Source: Pyxidicoccus caerfyrddinensis (lineage in GTDB: Bacteria > Myxococcota > Myxococcia > Myxococcales > Myxococcaceae). Taken from it: a stretch of 64,000 nucleotides of DNA. Within the stretch, counting starts at the first letter, position 1; the number at the start of each line of letters is the position of its first letter. The DNA lies in NCBI RefSeq assembly GCF_010894405.1, contig NZ_JAAIYA010000021.1, forward strand, positions 62,001-126,000. Reading direction: 5' to 3'. Both the position numbers and the translations under genes were made by a program. Shown here one piece after another: positions 41,989 through 50,971 of this stretch. The notes below the pieces were generated by a model that was not told where the DNA came from, searched no databases, and worked only from the letters and a program-made list of their open reading frames with translations.

Positions 41989-42645
41989 ATGAGTCTCGCG
42001 AAATCACTCTTCCTTGGCGGCGCGGTGCTGGTAACGGCCGGTTGCGCTTCGTCCCGCTCCGCGACTTCGACGGAGGCTCCGCACGGACAGCTCAGCTCGC
42101 TGAGCGTGGCGTCGAGCCCGAATGCGGAGCTGTGCGAGCACCGCGTGCCCCGCGAGACGTGCACGCGGTGCAACCCGCACCTGGTGGAGAAGTTCAAGGC
42201 GGCGAAGGACTGGTGCGGCGAGCACGGCGTGCCCGAGTCCCAGTGCCACACCTGCCACCCGGACCTGTCCTTCGACCCACTGCCGGCGCTCGCGGAGGGC
42301 GCGGACCTGCGCAGGCTCTCCGAGGCGGGTGAGGACGTGCCGGAGCTGGGCTCGCACGCGGTGAAGGGCAAGGTGACGGTGTTCGACTTCTACGCGGACT
42401 GGTGCGGCCCGTGCCGCTCGGTGGACGCGCACATGTACGGGGTGCTCAACGGGCGCACGGACGTGGCGTACCGGAAGCTGAATGTCGTCTCGTGGGACAC
42501 GCCGGTGGCGAAGCGCTATCTGGGCGGCGTGCCCAACCTGCCGTTCCTCATCGTCTACGGGAAGGACGGGCGCGAGGTGGCTCGGGTGACGGGGCTGGAT
42601 TTGGACGCGCTGGACAAGGCCATTGCCGACGGAGGCTCGCGATGA
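41989..42645 (+). CDS. Thioredoxin-fold lipoprotein with paired Cys-His modules
   Basis: A 218-residue lipoprotein (lipobox ending in TAGC, Cys19). Residues 45-95 contain two similar metal-binding-like modules: CEHRVPRETCTRCNP and CGEHGVPESQCHTCHP, the C-x-H-x-VP-x3-C-x2-C-x-P pattern seen in heavy-metal efflux adaptors. Residues 115-215 are a thioredoxin domain with active site FYADWCGPCRSV and cis-Pro region GVPNLPFLIVYG. It should act in the periplasm as a dithiol reductant or copper/metal-handling oxidoreductase. Its stop overlaps the ATG of the next gene (ATGA), coupling it to the UGA-containing outer-membrane protein. Confidence 0.9.
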   Translation: MSLAKSLFLGGAVLVTAGCASSRSATSTEAPHGQLSSLSVASSPNAELCEHRVPRETCTRCNPHLVEKFKAAKDWCGEHGVPESQCHTCHPDLSFDPLPALAEGADLRRLSEAGEDVPELGSHAVKGKVTVFDFYADWCGPCRSVDAHMYGVLNGRTDVAYRKLNVVSWDTPVAKRYLGGVPNLPFLIVYGKDGREVARVTGLDLDALDKAIADGGSR

Positions 42646-43649
42646 AGTGGCTGGCGGTGGCGGCGGGGCTGCTCGCACTGGCGGTGCCGGGCCGGGCCGC
42701 GGCGTGCGCGGGTTGAAGCAATCCCAACCTCCCGGTCGGGGGGAATGCACAGACGGGCTTGAAGGCGGGGCAGACGGCGGTGTCGCTGGCGCTATTGGCC
42801 ACGTCCGTGCGCGTGGTGCACGAGTCGTACTGTCCGGACATCGGCCCCATCTGCGCGGAGCGCGATGAGCCGCCGCAGCTCCATGACCAGCGCTTCTCCC
42901 TGGGCGAGCTGCGCGCGCGGGTGGAGTACGGACTCACGGCTTCGTGGGGCCTGGAGCTGCAGCTGCCGTTGCGGCTGAATACGACGACGGTCCAGTTCCG
43001 GCGGCTGGATGGAACGCCGGCGTCGCTCGACTACGTGAACATCCACCACCGCGACGAGACGCTGTTCGGCCTCGCGGACCCGTGGGTGCGGGCGCGGTAT
43101 GCGTTTGGCATCGGCGAGGTGGGGCTGGTGGCGCGGGCGGGCTTCTCGGTGCCGCTCGGTGGGACGGTGGAGAATCCGTTCGCCCTGGGCGAGGCCGGGC
43201 AGGCGCACCAGCACGTGCAGTTCGGCACGGGGACGGTGCAGCCGCTGCTCGCGCTGGAGGCGGAGCGGCTGTGGGACGGCGGCTGGAGCGCGCGGGCGTG
43301 GGGCCAGGCGCAGCTGTCGCTGTTGGAGAACCACCACGGGTACCGCAGCGGGCATCGCTTCGCGGTGGGCCTGTCGGGCGAGGTGCCGGTGGTGGGTGCG
43401 CTGCGGCTGAGCGCGGGCGCGGACGTGGCCAACGAGCAGCCGGAGCGGTGGGACGGGCGCGTGCAGCAGGACGGCAACCTGGGCCGCACGGATGTCCTCG
43501 TGGGCGGCGGGCTGACGTACCCCGTGGGCCGCGTGCAGCTGGGGCTGACGGTGCGCGTGCCGGTGTATCAGCACATCATCGGCCACCACGGACAGCTCAC
43601 GTACCCGGGGCTGCTGGGGCTCACGGCGGAGACGGTGTTCGGAGACTGA
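42642..43649 (+). CDS. Outer-membrane beta-barrel-like protein with in-frame UGA; candidate selenoprotein
   Basis: Start ATG 42642 overlaps the thioredoxin gene's stop. The first 24 codons encode a clean signal peptide (MKWLAVAAGLLALAVPGRAA) then A-C-A-G. Codon 25 is TGA (42714-42716), after which the same frame reads SNPNLPVGGNAQTGLKAG and stays open to 43649. The downstream 310 residues alternate short strands and turns like an outer-membrane barrel. Read-through gives a CxxU motif just after the signal cleavage site. A SECIS-like hairpin follows the UGA. Alternatives are a nonsense mutation of a Cys codon, a sequence error, or reinitiation at an internal TTG/GTG giving a product without a signal peptide. 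If it is a real stop, the gene is a pseudogene. Confidence 0.72.
42714..42743 (+). promoter_or_regulatory. Candidate bacterial SECIS hairpin at in-frame UGA
   Basis: Counting the U of UGA as 1, the sequence has CC at 15-16, U at 17, CCC at 18-20, a GGUC loop at 21-24 and GGGGGG at 25-30. U17 can bulge out of a C3/G3 upper stem and C2/G2 lower stem, or pair with G. The E. coli fdhF SECIS needs a bulged U17 and a GGU in the apical loop at 22-24, so position and loop agree closely. The stem is short, and GC-rich DNA makes hairpins common. Confidence 0.55.
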
Positions 43650-43782
43650 CGCGCGCCCGCCGGGCGTGTTGGCAGGCATCAGGTGCGCTTCGGAGCGCAG
43701 TTGTTCCGGTCGCCTGATGCCTCGGTGCCGTCGTTACTGTTGCCTCCGCGTGCGCCGCGTCGGCGCCACCTGGAGGAGCGCC

Positions 43783-44457
43783 ATGTCTCAGCAGCAGTGG
43801 ACGGCGGTTGACCGCTACATCACCGACCAGCTCGCGCCGCATGATGAGGCCTTGGAGGAGGCGCTCCGGGCCAGCGACGCGGCCGGGCTGCCTCCCATCC
43901 ATGTCGCTCCGAACCAGGGCAAGTTCCTGCACCTGCTGGCGCTGCTCCAGGGCGCGCGCAACATCCTGGAGGTGGGCACGCTGGGCGGCTACAGCACCAT
44001 CTGGCTCGCGAGGGCCCTGCCTCCGGGCGGCCGGCTGGTGACGCTGGAGATGGACCCGAAGCACGCCGAGGTGGCACGCGCCAACCTCGCCCGCGCGGGC
44101 CTGTCCGAGGTGGTCGACCTGCGCGTCGGGCGGGCCCTGGACACGCTGCCGCTCATCGCCGCCGAGAAGCGTGGGCCGTTCGACGTCGTCTTCATCGACG
44201 CCGACAAGCGCAGCAATCCGGACTACTTCCAGTGGGCGCTGAAGCTCACGCGCAAGGGCAGCCTCATCATCATCGACAACGTCGTGCGCAACGGCGCGGT
44301 GGTGGACGCCACCAGCACGGACCCCAACATCCAGGGCGTGCGCAGGCTGTATGAAATGCTCGCCGCCGAGCCGCGCGTGAGCACCACGGCGGTGCAGACG
44401 GTGGGCAGCAAGGGGTATGACGGCTTCGCGATGGCGCTCGTTACGGGTGACGCGTAA
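43783..44457 (+). CDS. SAM-dependent O-methyltransferase (class I, CCoAOMT-like)
   Basis: A 224-residue methyltransferase with GGAGGAG 4 bases before the ATG. Motifs: NILEVGTLGGYSTIWLA (SAM-binding motif I), VTLEMDPKHAEVARANL, PFDVVFIDADKRSNPDYF (metal-binding DADK) and SLIIIDNVVRNGAVVD. This is the catechol/caffeoyl-CoA O-methyltransferase group, which is cation-dependent. No biosynthetic cluster surrounds it, so the acceptor is open. Confidence 0.93.
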   Translation: MSQQQWTAVDRYITDQLAPHDEALEEALRASDAAGLPPIHVAPNQGKFLHLLALLQGARNILEVGTLGGYSTIWLARALPPGGRLVTLEMDPKHAEVARANLARAGLSEVVDLRVGRALDTLPLIAAEKRGPFDVVFIDADKRSNPDYFQWALKLTRKGSLIIIDNVVRNGAVVDATSTDPNIQGVRRLYEMLAAEPRVSTTAVQTVGSKGYDGFAMALVTGDA

Positions 44458-44557
44458 CGCCTGACGGACCTCGCGGGTTGTATCGCCTGGTGGCTGGCCA
44501 TCAGGAGGCGGAGGGCCAGAGGCTCGCCTCGCCGCCTGTCCTCGCTTGAGGAACGCC

Positions 44558-45031
44558 GTGCCCACGCCGCACCTTGCGGACATGCGCGCGACGCTCTCCC
44601 AGGCCCTGGTCGCTGGAGCCGCTGGCACCGTGGCGCTGCGGGCCTTCGTGGCACTGCGCAACCGGGTGCTCGGACGGACACCACCGTATGCCGCACGGCA
44701 CATCGCCGCGCGGCTGGCCCGTTCCGCGCTCCACCGGGAGTTATCCCCGCTCCAGGCCCGTCGCTGGGGCGATGCCATGCGCGCGGGGTATGGCCCCCTG
44801 CTGGGAGTGGCGTGGGCGTTCGTTCGGGAGACCGCGTCCGGGGGCCGCATTCCACCGGGCTTGCTGCTCGGCGTGGGAGTGCTCGGCTTCGAGCTCACGG
44901 CCTTCCCCGTGCTGCGCGCGACCGAGACACTTCACACGTGGAGCGCCGCCGAGCACGGCTGGCTCGTGGCGCAGACCGCGGTGTATGGCCTCGTCACCGA
45001 GGCCACGCTCGCCGCGCTCGTGCGCCCGTGA
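44558..45031 (+). CDS. Hypothetical membrane protein
   Basis: About 157 residues from GTG 44558, which has GAGGA five bases upstream; an in-frame TTG lies four codons earlier. Hydrophobic segments occur near the N-terminus (ALVAGAAGTVALRAFVAL), in the middle (YGPLLGVAWAFV and PPGLLLGVGVLGFELTAF) and at the C-terminus (VAQTAVYGLVTEATLAALV). The layout resembles small inner-membrane proteins of unknown function. It ends 7 bp from a convergent lipoprotein gene. Confidence 0.7.
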   Translation: MPTPHLADMRATLSQALVAGAAGTVALRAFVALRNRVLGRTPPYAARHIAARLARSALHRELSPLQARRWGDAMRAGYGPLLGVAWAFVRETASGGRIPPGLLLGVGVLGFELTAFPVLRATETLHTWSAAEHGWLVAQTAVYGLVTEATLAALVRP

Positions 45032-45037
45032 GTCCCC

Positions 45038-45835
45038 TCAGGGCGCGGACACCGTGGCAGGGAAGGCGCGGCGAAAGCGCGCGGGCGCCTCACAAGCCGC
45101 CGGCCCCTCGCAGGAGAGCACCGGTATCCGTGAGGCGGCGTCCAGGTGGCCCACCACCTCACCCGTGCGCAGGGACGCTGGCAGGGGCACCTCGAACTTC
45201 AGGTCGCTCGTCAGTGGACGCTCGGTGTGCTGGAAGCGGGTGAGCTGGCTTCCCTTCTCGAGCAGCGTGAAGGTGGCATGACTGGCGTCCGGCGCATCGC
45301 CGAAGAGGTCCGTTCCGGGCTTCCAGTCGTACACCAGCGTCTCGCCCGCCTCGAGCGGACTGGAGGGGAGACGGACCTCCAGCCGGGAGGGACCGTGGTT
45401 GACCAGGAGGTCCTGGAGGGTGGCGCGGAACACGTCCTGTCCGTCACTCAGCTCCACGACGTCCTGGCTCGGCCCCCGTCCGGAGAGCTCGGGCGCCTGG
45501 CTCAACTGGAAGCGGAAGGACGTCGCCCCACAGGACTCGCGCGTCCACTCGCCGGGGTCGCGCGTCATCTCGTAGCCCGCCACCGTTGCCCGCACGTCAG
45601 AGGCAAAGGTGTAGCAATCCGTGGGAGCGCCCAGGAACGTCACTTCCACGCGGCCACCGAGCCGGTCGCTTGGGACAACGACGTCCGCCTCGTAGATGAA
45701 CGCCACCTGCATCGTCGCGGCCTTCAGGTCCGAGAGGTGCAGCACGGGCTGCTCCGGAAGCTCCGCGCACGCCACGCCGCCCAGCACGATGGCTCCGCCC
45801 AGGAGCCGCAACGCCTTGCGTCCCAACGTCTTCAT
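45038..45835 (-). CDS. Hypothetical lipoprotein
   Basis: About 265 residues with a lipoprotein signal (LLGGAIVLGGVACAELPE). The mature part is mostly beta strands with several Cys (TDCYTFAS, SCGATSF, LSCEGPAACEAP), probably paired as disulfides. I do not recognise the family. The ATG at 45835 is preferred to a GTG two codons upstream. It stands alone. Confidence 0.75.
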   Translation of the reverse strand: MKTLGRKALRLLGGAIVLGGVACAELPEQPVLHLSDLKAATMQVAFIYEADVVVPSDRLGGRVEVTFLGAPTDCYTFASDVRATVAGYEMTRDPGEWTRESCGATSFRFQLSQAPELSGRGPSQDVVELSDGQDVFRATLQDLLVNHGPSRLEVRLPSSPLEAGETLVYDWKPGTDLFGDAPDASHATFTLLEKGSQLTRFQHTERPLTSDLKFEVPLPASLRTGEVVGHLDAASRIPVLSCEGPAACEAPARFRRAFPATVSAP

Positions 45836-46222
45836 GCGCACCCCATGGTCACAGCCCTCGTGGGAAGGGCCGGCCTCCCTTCCACGTGATGCAACGATAG
45901 AAACTCTATTCGCCGGGTGTCCACCGCGAGCGCTCCGAACCCGCGCCGCGCTCGTCCCGTGGGGACGCGGTCTGTCACGCCGTCATCAAACAGCGCAGTG
46001 ACAGGACGGCGCGCGCGCCTCGCTTCCGCGAAGCGAATCTCTATCAACCACGCCAGCATCCACGGACGGGCGTGACGGAATGGACAATCACCCGAGACTC
46101 GCGTCGCTGCCCGTCAGTGCGGCACCTGCGTGAGCGTCCGTACCTCTACGGAGCCCTGTCAGACCCGTCTGAGACATTGGGCTCATGTCACCCGGGCACA
46201 GCTCGCCCGGAGGGGGTGTGGC
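45836..46222. other. Divergent intergenic region
   Basis: 387 bp between two oppositely directed lipoprotein genes. It includes a locally AT-rich segment (45895-45915, AACGATAGAAACTCTATTC) likely to belong to the leftward promoter. No supported gene. Confidence 0.5.
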
Positions 46223-47125
46223 ATGTCGGGGCGTCTCGTTCGCTGTCTTTCCACGGCTCGATTCCTTTCGTGTGCGGTGTTGCTGCTCGCCCTGACTTCG
46301 GGCTGCGCGAGCACGCCTCCGGGCACGGGCGGCTCGGGGAGGGGCGACCTGGACCTGGGGCGTCCACCGCTCCTGGACACGAAGGCGGGCCGAGAGGAGG
46401 CCGCCCAGGTCGCCGCGCGCGTGTGGGCCGTGGCCAGCGGCGTGCGCGACGTGGACGCCGAGCTCAAGTTCACCTTCTGGTCCGAGCAGGGCGCGTTCAC
46501 ACTGCTGGGCTACGTGGCCGAGAACCGGGGCGGGCGGCAGGGAAAGCCGGCGAACGATTCAGAGGGCACGCAGCGTCGGGTGACGGACGCGCTCGTGGCC
46601 GCGATGAAGCACCCCGGCCGTGAGGTGTCGCTGACGCTGCGCCGGAGCGAGTCCGGCTGGCGCGTCGAATCGACTGACTTCGCCCAGTCCTTCCGTCCCA
46701 TCGGAGCCCGCACGCTGCCCGGCCGACAGGGCGCCCTGTCTTCCGAGCAGACCGCTGACGACGTGGCCTCGGCCGTCCGCGAGCTGCTCAAGTCCGTGCA
46801 GGTGCCCGCGGATGGAACGGTGAGCGTGGACTTCAACGCACGCGTGCGCAACGGGCGCATGGTGGGGGTGGAGCTGGCGCGCTCTCACGTCATCCTCTCC
46901 GGCCGAGGCGGCAAGGCACGCGCGGTGTCGCCGGACGTCGCGACCGAAGTGGCTCGCCTCATCCTCCTCTACGCTCCCTGCACCGGTCAGCGCGTGGTCC
47001 ACCTGGGCGCGCGACTGTCCCACCGGGGCGACGCCTCCATCGCGAGCGGCGGCGTGGAGGAGACGCGCGTGGACCAGGCCCTGCCACCGGAGGATGGGGA
47101 GTTCGCGGACCAGCGACTTCGCTGA
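46223..47125 (+). CDS. Hypothetical lipoprotein
   Basis: A 300-residue lipoprotein; the ATG at 46223 follows GGAGGGGG, and the lipobox is ALTSGCAS. The mature protein has an acidic/basic mixed helical part (EEAAQVAARVWAVASGVRDVDAEL), strands with FTFWSEQGAFTLLGY and a middle with VSLTLRRSESGWRVE. No catalytic motif is seen. Family unknown. An alternative longer frame begins 93 bp upstream but lacks a ribosome site and a signal peptide at its start. Confidence 0.75.
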   Translation: MSGRLVRCLSTARFLSCAVLLLALTSGCASTPPGTGGSGRGDLDLGRPPLLDTKAGREEAAQVAARVWAVASGVRDVDAELKFTFWSEQGAFTLLGYVAENRGGRQGKPANDSEGTQRRVTDALVAAMKHPGREVSLTLRRSESGWRVESTDFAQSFRPIGARTLPGRQGALSSEQTADDVASAVRELLKSVQVPADGTVSVDFNARVRNGRMVGVELARSHVILSGRGGKARAVSPDVATEVARLILLYAPCTGQRVVHLGARLSHRGDASIASGGVEETRVDQALPPEDGEFADQRLR

Positions 47126-47404
47126 ATCCCGCTCGCGCCTCCGAGCGGGCACCTTCGCTGAGCCGCGCCCGCGCCACCGAGCCCGGGAAGCGCGCCAGGT
47201 CCGCGGCGCGCTTCCCGGAACGGTGCCCGCGCTTTGCCCCCATGCACCTCGGAGGCACGGCGCCTTCCCCGCGAGGAGCGCCGCGAGCCCACGCGCCTCG
47301 CAGGCAAGGCACCTTCCCTGGGAAGCAGGGCGAGCCCCTGCACTCTCCCCTGCTCGGGTAGCCAGGGGCAGGGAGGCCGTCGCCGGGCTCCTTACCTTTC
47401 ACCG
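47126..47404. other. GC-rich intergenic region with palindromes
   Basis: About 280 bp between the lipoprotein gene and the GH15 gene. It is extremely GC-rich, with several imperfect repeats of GGCACCTTC-type units and GGAAGCGCGCC/GGCGCGCTTCC arms (about 47188-47218) able to form a long hairpin, possibly a terminator for the lipoprotein gene. No supported gene. Confidence 0.5.
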
Positions 47405-49186
47405 ATGGCGCTCCCCCTCGAAGCGTACGCCCTCGTCGGAGACACCCAGAGCGCGGCCCTGGTGGGCACGGACGGCTCCATCGACTGGCTGTGCTGGCCG
47501 CGCTTCGACTCGGACGCATGTTTCACGGCGCTGCTCGGCACAGGGGACCACGGCCGCTGGCGCATCGCCCCCAGCATCCCCGTGCGCGACGTGCGCCGCC
47601 GCTACCTGCCCGACACCCTCGTGCTGGAGACGGAGCTGCACACGGACGCCGGCATCGTGCGCCTGCATGACTTCATGCCCGTGCGCACCGGCACGCCCGA
47701 GCTCATCCGCATCGTGGAGGGCGTGTCCGGCCAGGTGCCCGTGCGCCTCGAGCTCGCCCCGCGCTTCGGCTACGGCGACCGCACACCGTCCCTGCGCGTG
47801 CTCCCGAACGGCGCCAGCGCCCACGCCGGGCCAGATGCCCTCTTCCTGCACACGGACCGGCCACTGCGCGTGGAGGACGCGTGCCTCCTCACGGACCTCA
47901 CCGTCCGCGAGGGCGAGCGCGTGTCCTTCGTCCTCTCCTGGCACCCCTCGCACCTGCCGCCGCCGGAACACTCGGAGCCGCTCGCCGCGCTGGAGGAGAC
48001 GCGCGGCTGGTGGCGGCAGTGGGCGCAGCGCTGTGTGTACGACGGGCCCTGGCGTCCCCAGGTGATGCGCTCGCTCATCACCCTCAAGGGGCTCACGTAC
48101 TCGCCCACGGGTGGGCTCGTCGCCGCGCCCACCACGTCCGTCCCCGAGCGCCTCGGCGGCGTGCGCAACTGGGACTACCGCTACTGCTGGGTGCGCGACG
48201 CCACGCTCACCCTGCTCGCGCTGCTCGACGCCGGCTACACGCAGGAGGCCCGCGACTGGCGAGACTGGCTGATGCGCGCCGTGGCCGGTGAGCCGGATGA
48301 ACTGCAAATCATGTACGGCGTGGCCGGAGAGCGCCGCCTCACGGAGCTGGAGCTGCCGTGGCTGCCCGGCTACGAGGGCTCGCGCCCGGTGCGCATCGGC
48401 AACGCGGCGGTGAATCAGCTCCAGCTCGACATCTTCGGGGAGATTGCCGACTGCCTCTACCAGGCCCGCCGCCACGGCGTGCCCCCCGACGACGAGGCCT
48501 GGGACGTGGGCGTCCACCTGCTGCACTTCGTGGAGCAGCACTGGGAGGAGCCCGACGAGGGCATCTGGGAGGTGCGCGGCGGACGGCAGCACTTCACGCA
48601 CTCGAAGGTGATGGCGTGGGTGGCGCTGGACCGGGCGGTGAAGGCGTCGGCGCTGCGCAACCTGGACGGCGACCAGGTGGCGCACTGGCGCGCGCTGCGA
48701 GACAGGATGCATGCCGACATCTGCGCGCGCGGGTACGACGCGAGCCGCAACACCTTCACCCAGACGTATGGCGGCTCCGCGCTCGACGCGAGCCTGCTGC
48801 TGCTACCGCTGGTGGGCTTCCTGCCTCCAGAGGACCCGCGCGTGCGAGGCACCGTGGATGCCATCCAGCGTGAGCTGTGTCACGGCGGGCTGGTGCGCCG
48901 CTACCACACGCACGAGACGCGCGACGGCCTGCCCCCGGGCGAGGGCGTCTTCCTCCCGTGCAGCTTCTGGCTCGCGGACGCGCTGGCGCTGCTGGGCCGC
49001 GAGGCCGAGGCGCGCGAGCTGTTCGAGCACCTGCTCTCTCTGCGCAACGACGTGGGCCTGCTGTCCGAGGAGTACGACCCGGAGCAGCGCCGGCTGCTGG
49101 GCAACTTCCCCCAGGCCTTCAGCCACCTCGCGCTGGTGAGGACCGCGCAGAACCTGTCGCGCGCGGAAGGCCCCGGCCGCCACTGA
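47405..49186 (+). CDS. Glycoside hydrolase family 15 protein (glucoamylase/trehalase-like)
   Basis: A 593-residue GH15 enzyme. It begins MALPLEAYALVGDTQSAALVGTDGSIDWLCWPRFDSDACF, the usual N-terminal beta domain. The catalytic barrel has GGVRNWDYRYCWVRDATLTL, GYEGSRPVRIGNAAVNQLQLD, HFTHSKVMAWVALDRAV and the C-terminal EEYDPEQRRLLGNFPQAFSHLALV. There is no signal peptide, so it acts in the cytoplasm. Bacterial proteins of this form hydrolyse alpha-glucans or trehalose. The first ATG matching the family N-terminus is chosen. Confidence 0.94.
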   Translation: MALPLEAYALVGDTQSAALVGTDGSIDWLCWPRFDSDACFTALLGTGDHGRWRIAPSIPVRDVRRRYLPDTLVLETELHTDAGIVRLHDFMPVRTGTPELIRIVEGVSGQVPVRLELAPRFGYGDRTPSLRVLPNGASAHAGPDALFLHTDRPLRVEDACLLTDLTVREGERVSFVLSWHPSHLPPPEHSEPLAALEETRGWWRQWAQRCVYDGPWRPQVMRSLITLKGLTYSPTGGLVAAPTTSVPERLGGVRNWDYRYCWVRDATLTLLALLDAGYTQEARDWRDWLMRAVAGEPDELQIMYGVAGERRLTELELPWLPGYEGSRPVRIGNAAVNQLQLDIFGEIADCLYQARRHGVPPDDEAWDVGVHLLHFVEQHWEEPDEGIWEVRGGRQHFTHSKVMAWVALDRAVKASALRNLDGDQVAHWRALRDRMHADICARGYDASRNTFTQTYGGSALDASLLLLPLVGFLPPEDPRVRGTVDAIQRELCHGGLVRRYHTHETRDGLPPGEGVFLPCSFWLADALALLGREAEARELFEHLLSLRNDVGLLSEEYDPEQRRLLGNFPQAFSHLALVRTAQNLSRAEGPGRH

Positions 49187-49202
49187 AGCCCCCGGACATG
49201 AC

Positions 49203-49248
49203 GAGCCCCGGCACGCGACGGAAGAGGCTTCCGTCACGCCCGGGGCTC
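49203..49248. terminator. Strong bidirectional hairpin between convergent genes
   Basis: GAGCCCCGG and CCGGGGCTC pair over 9 bp, with an inner GACGGAA/TTCCGTC stem of 7 bp. It lies between the GH15 gene and the leftward barrel gene, 16 bp and 34 bp from their stops. Confidence 0.75.
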
Positions 49249-49281
49249 CTGGTGCTTCACGGCCCTGAGACTGCTTCCGGC

Positions 49282-49854
49282 CTAGAAGTAACCGCCGAGC
49301 GTGGTGGCGACGCTGAACGCCACCTCCACGTCATCGCCCAGGCCGAAGGCCAGGCGCGGGCCACCGCCCACGAAGAAGTGGTCCGTCACGTGGAACAGGA
49401 AGGGCGCGTAGCCCTCCAGGATGACGGTGACGTCGGCGGGGAGAGCCTGGTTCGCGAAGGGGAGGAGGCTGTCGCCCAACTGCAGGGAGATGATGCCCTT
49501 CGGCCACACCGACACCTTGTCGGTGAGCGGGATGTTGTAGCCGATGCGCGCGTTGAGCCCGAAAGCGACCGGGTCATCGCCCTCGGAGAAAATCGCCCGC
49601 AGCTGCAGGCCGCTGCCGACCGACAGGTTCTGCTTGATGAAGTAGTCCGCGCCCGGCTCCAGGAAGATGAAGCCCGCACCGCTGCCCTGCGTGGTGTAGC
49701 CCAGGCTGCCGGAAGCGTCGGTGCTGATGACCAGCTGCCCGACATTGCCGAAGCTGCCGCCGCCCGTCGAAGCCGTCGTCTCCTGCGCGCCCGCCGTCAC
49801 CGACACCATCAGCCCGGCCACCGCGGCCAGGGTCTGCCACTTGTTTGCATTCAT
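49282..49854 (-). CDS. Outer-membrane beta-barrel-like protein
   Basis: A 190-residue secreted protein. GGAGGGA lies 7 bases before the ATG at 49854 and a signal peptide ends in TAGAQ. The mature part is a series of alternating strands (GNVGQLVISTDASGSLGY, AGFIFLEPGADYFIKQ, LQLRAIFSEG, RIGYNIPLTDKVSVWP) ending in an aromatic Phe, typical of outer-membrane barrels. It resembles lineage-type myxobacterial barrel proteins. Function unknown. Confidence 0.83.
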   Translation of the reverse strand: MNANKWQTLAAVAGLMVSVTAGAQETTASTGGGSFGNVGQLVISTDASGSLGYTTQGSGAGFIFLEPGADYFIKQNLSVGSGLQLRAIFSEGDDPVAFGLNARIGYNIPLTDKVSVWPKGIISLQLGDSLLPFANQALPADVTVILEGYAPFLFHVTDHFFVGGGPRLAFGLGDDVEVAFSVATTLGGYF

Positions 49855-49972
49855 GAAGCGTCCCTCCGGTTCGTGAGCCCGGCTGAGACATCCCGGGCGC
49901 TCGGCGGCCCCTTCTAGCGAAAGGGCACGGAGGAACACCTGTTTTTTCGTCATCCGTGTGAGCAATACCGTA

Positions 49973-50971
49973 TCAGCGGACAACTCGGGCGAGCCCGCGC
50001 GCGCCCAGGGCCGCTCCGCCCAGCACCCCGCCGGCCAGCGCCGCGAGCCCCGCCGCGGCCGTGAAGCGCTTCCACCGGGGCGTCGGCGGCACGCTGCCGT
50101 AGGCCCCCACGCCCTCGGGCACGGGCTGGAAGAGGTTGCCCTCGGGACGGTGCACGGGCTGCTGCTCCATCTGCATCCGCACGCCGTAGCGGCTCAGCAC
50201 GAAGCTGCCCACGAAGGGCGCCACCCGGTCCATCCACAGCATCAGCTTGCCCTGGAGGAAGGCGGGCACCTCCGTGCGCCCCGGCCGGAGCGCGCACTTC
50301 ACCACCGCGCGCGCGACGAGGTCCACGTCGTACGTGGGCGGCACCGGCACGGGCTTCTTGTCGAACTGCGTGGGCGCGTGGTCGAACATCGGCGTGGACA
50401 CCGACGGCACCAACACGTTGGACACCTGGATGCCGGTGCCGTGCAGCTCGAGCGTCAGCGCCTTCGCCCAGCCCAGCGTCGCGTGCTTCGCCGCCGTGTA
50501 CGCGGACAGGAGCGGCGCGGCGCCCTTGGACAGCATCGACTGGATGTTGAGGACATGGCCGCTGCCCTGCGCGCGGAAGTGCGGCAGCACCGCGTGGGCG
50601 AAGCGCAGGAAGCCCAGGCAGGTGACGTCCACCGTGCGCTGGATGTGCTCCCACGGGAGCTGGTCGAAGTAGCCGTAGGTCTGCACCCCCGCGTCATTCA
50701 CCAGGAGGTCGATGCGGCCGTAGCGCGCCAGGCACTCGCGCACCACGCGGTCCACGTCCTCGCCCACCGTCACGTCACCGGGCACCACGAGGCACTCGCC
50801 GCCCGCGTCCTCCACCTCCTTCCGGAGCGACTCCAGCGCCTCGCGCCGTCGCGCGGTGACACACAGCCTCACGCCCTGCTCCGCCAGGCGCACCGCGGAC
50901 TGCCAGCCCACTCCGCTGGAAGCTCCAGTGACGATGGCGACCTTCCCTTCGAGTTGCTCGCGGCGAGCCAT
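49973..50971 (-). CDS. Short-chain dehydrogenase/reductase with C-terminal membrane tail
   Basis: A 332-residue SDR. The NAD(P)-binding motif is VTGASSGVGWQSA, followed by NDAG (LLVNDAGVQTYG), the catalytic Ser (NIQSMLSKG) and Y-x3-K (YTAAKHATLGWAK). A C-terminal hydrophobic helix (FTAAAGLAALAGGVLGGAALG) should anchor it to the membrane. Classical SDRs are about 250 residues, so the extra 80 form a linker and anchor. The substrate is unknown; membrane-anchored SDRs often act on lipids or sterol-like compounds. Confidence 0.92.
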   Translation of the reverse strand: MARREQLEGKVAIVTGASSGVGWQSAVRLAEQGVRLCVTARRREALESLRKEVEDAGGECLVVPGDVTVGEDVDRVVRECLARYGRIDLLVNDAGVQTYGYFDQLPWEHIQRTVDVTCLGFLRFAHAVLPHFRAQGSGHVLNIQSMLSKGAAPLLSAYTAAKHATLGWAKALTLELHGTGIQVSNVLVPSVSTPMFDHAPTQFDKKPVPVPPTYDVDLVARAVVKCALRPGRTEVPAFLQGKLMLWMDRVAPFVGSFVLSRYGVRMQMEQQPVHRPEGNLFQPVPEGVGAYGSVPPTPRWKRFTAAAGLAALAGGVLGGAALGARGLARVVR

